A stretch of DNA of 64,000 bases from JAUVKT01 sp942491535 (GTDB lineage: Bacteria; Bacteroidota; Bacteroidia; Bacteroidales; VadinHA17): the NCBI GenBank assembly GCA_942491535.1, contig CALOBV010000005.1:1-64000 (forward strand), read 5' to 3'. This document shows, piece after piece, positions 63,099 to 64,000 of this stretch. Position numbers and translations under genes: made by a program. The number at the start of each line of letters is the position of its first letter. Positions within the stretch are counted from its first letter, which is position 1. The notes below the pieces were generated by a model. That model had not been told where the DNA came from and did not search any database. It worked only from the letters and a program-made list of their open reading frames with translations.

Positions 63099-64000
63099 TC
63101 ATGTCTGAAATTTTTCTTTCATAACATTACTTGAAATAAACAGTGGTTCCATACCGGTAATCTCTTTCATGCGTTCGATAAAATACTGTGCCTCATCGGG
63201 ACTGAAGACGTGGTTAATTGAATAACCATAGAGAGATTTGCCGGCCAGAGTCTTTTTGATACAGCTCATCACCTTTTTCCTGTTAGCCTTATATGTAAAA
63301 GACTTACCGATTAAAACCGCTTTGCCTGATTTCTCAACAGATACAACCGGTTTAACTTTAAGCAGCTGGGCTATAAAGCCTTTAAGGGGACTAACCCTTC
63401 CACTCCTGATAAAATATTTAAGTGTTCTTACGCTTACAAATATATCTGCCTTCTCCCTGCTTGATTCTGCAGCGGCAACGATCTCCTTATGAGAAGATCC
63501 CTTCTCTATCATTTCAGCAATCTTAATTACCTGGAGTCCTGCTGCACCGCTAATAGTTCCAGAGTCGATTACATCGATCTTTTTTCCTGATTCCTTACTG
63601 ATTTTCCTGGCCGCATTCAAACTGGTATTATATGTACCGCTGAGACCTTCCGATATATGAAGGGCAATAACAGAATCGTACCTGGAAACAAGCTGAGAAT
63701 ATAAATTCACAAAAGAAGCAGGTGAAGGTTGAGATGTTGAAGCTGCCTCTTCGGACTGATCCATCAACCTATAAAATTCATCTGCTTTAAGAGTTATCCC
63801 ATCGAGATAGGAGTTTCCGGCAACATTCAGGTTTATCGGTACAATATGGATCTGGTATTTTTCAACAATCTCATCGGGGAGATCATTTGTAGAGTCTGTT
63901 ACAAGGGCAATATTATACTTCCTGTTATGTGCTGATTCGTACTGTCTTACCATATCTTCGACCTTCTGGAAAGTAATTTTTCCGTATTCCCTGAGTGAAA
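63099..64000 (-). CDS. DegV-family fatty-acid-binding protein, 5' part outside the window
   Basis: The visible part is at least 300 residues. The DegV domain is IALVTDSTNDLPDEIVEKYQIHIVPINLNV, SQPSPASFVNLYSQLV, LHISEGLSGTYNTSL, DSGTISGAAGLQ and LKYFIRSGRVSPLKGFIAQLLKVKPVVSV, and fits proteins that bind a fatty acid for FakA-type kinases. The frame is open through 64000 with no start (a Met at 63953 lies inside), reading EYGKITFQKVEDMVRQYESAHN, so the gene continues upstream, probably into a DAK2-type (FakA-like) domain, a fusion seen in other bacteria. The stop at 63099 is at the edge of the decayed IS, so its last residues may have been altered. Confidence 0.85.
   Translation of the reverse strand, partial: SLREYGKITFQKVEDMVRQYESAHNRKYNIALVTDSTNDLPDEIVEKYQIHIVPINLNVAGNSYLDGITLKADEFYRLMDQSEEAASTSQPSPASFVNLYSQLVSRYDSVIALHISEGLSGTYNTSLNAARKISKESGKKIDVIDSGTISGAAGLQVIKIAEMIEKGSSHKEIVAAAESSREKADIFVSVRTLKYFIRSGRVSPLKGFIAQLLKVKPVVSVEKSGKAVLIGKSFTYKANRKKVMSCIKKTLAGKSLYGYSINHVFSPDEAQYFIERMKEITGMEPLFISSNVMKEKFQT

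Noticed and set aside
1..64000. CRISPR arrays, tRNA and rRNA genes
   Set aside because: No regularly spaced repeats, no cloverleaf with a conserved T-loop and no rRNA signature stretches were seen on either strand.

Overview
This is a 64 kb chromosomal window from an AT-rich member of the Bacteroidota, most likely a Bacteroidales or Marinilabiliales-type free-living or anaerobic lineage. The evidence is a TonB-dependent receptor with a carboxypeptidase-like regulatory domain paired with a DUF4249 lipoprotein, many lipoproteins with short lipobox signals, near absence of Shine-Dalgarno sequences, several TAnnTTTG promoter motifs, and Bacteroidota-type families (DUF6249, DUF4256, tricorn-like S41 proteases, a long ThyA). 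No rRNA, tRNA or CRISPR array was recognised.

Layout. 1-1.8 kb: an ArsR repressor, an FmdE-family protein and a TauE/SafE permease, with two matching 18-bp inverted repeats in front of the first two genes. 2-12.8 kb: a patchwork of small cupin, VOC, DUF3124 and DUF4256 genes, a penicillin-acylase-type lipoprotein, an S41 protease, a VIT1-type metal transporter, phosphatidylserine decarboxylase and a sigma-factor module, interleaved with gene remnants. 12.9-16.1 kb: a decayed second arsR, a sulfatase with a secreted hydrolase on the minus strand, and a CorA remnant. 16.6-22.3 kb: RNA helicase, katG, thyA. 22.4-31.3 kb: a broken CPBP-like membrane protein, ornithine cyclodeaminase-like protein plus Fe-S serine dehydratase, an AraC regulator, a 40-aa basic protein, and a cupin / DUF1611 / racemase-dipeptidase cluster. 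31.5-41.4 kb: rsgA, a minus-strand group (uracil-DNA glycosylase, lipid kinase, LTA-synthase-like enzyme), a metallophosphoesterase, trmO, a methyltransferase-like protein, a double-VOC lipoprotein. 41.5-47 kb: a tightly overlapping operon (dead S9 peptidase, M20 amidohydrolase, DUF1287, diaminopropionate ammonia-lyase, cupin). 47-58 kb: TonB receptor/DUF4249, a DUF302/pentapeptide/nitrilase/SDR/DUF1295 run, an orphan histidine kinase, a cysteine desulfurase-selenophosphate synthetase fusion, an EamA transporter. 58.5-64 kb: tricorn-like protease, a decayed IS3-family element and a DegV gene cut by the window edge.

Three themes stand out. First, amino-acid and D-amino-acid catabolism: serine dehydratase with a cyclodeaminase-like protein, DUF1611 with an amino-acid racemase fused to a VanX-type D,D-dipeptidase, and diaminopropionate ammonia-lyase with an M20 amidohydrolase. 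Second, selenium and sulfur chemistry: the NifS-SelD fusion, and the TauE/FmdE operon under ArsR control. Third, unusually frequent gene decay: at least eight truncated or frameshifted genes, either real erosion or, for single-indel cases, possible sequence error. The best candidates for something undescribed are the racemase-VanX fusion with its DUF1611 and cupin neighbours, the ArsR-FmdE-TauE regulon, and the M20-DUF1287-DpaL-cupin operon. All functions are inferred from recognised motifs without database searches.
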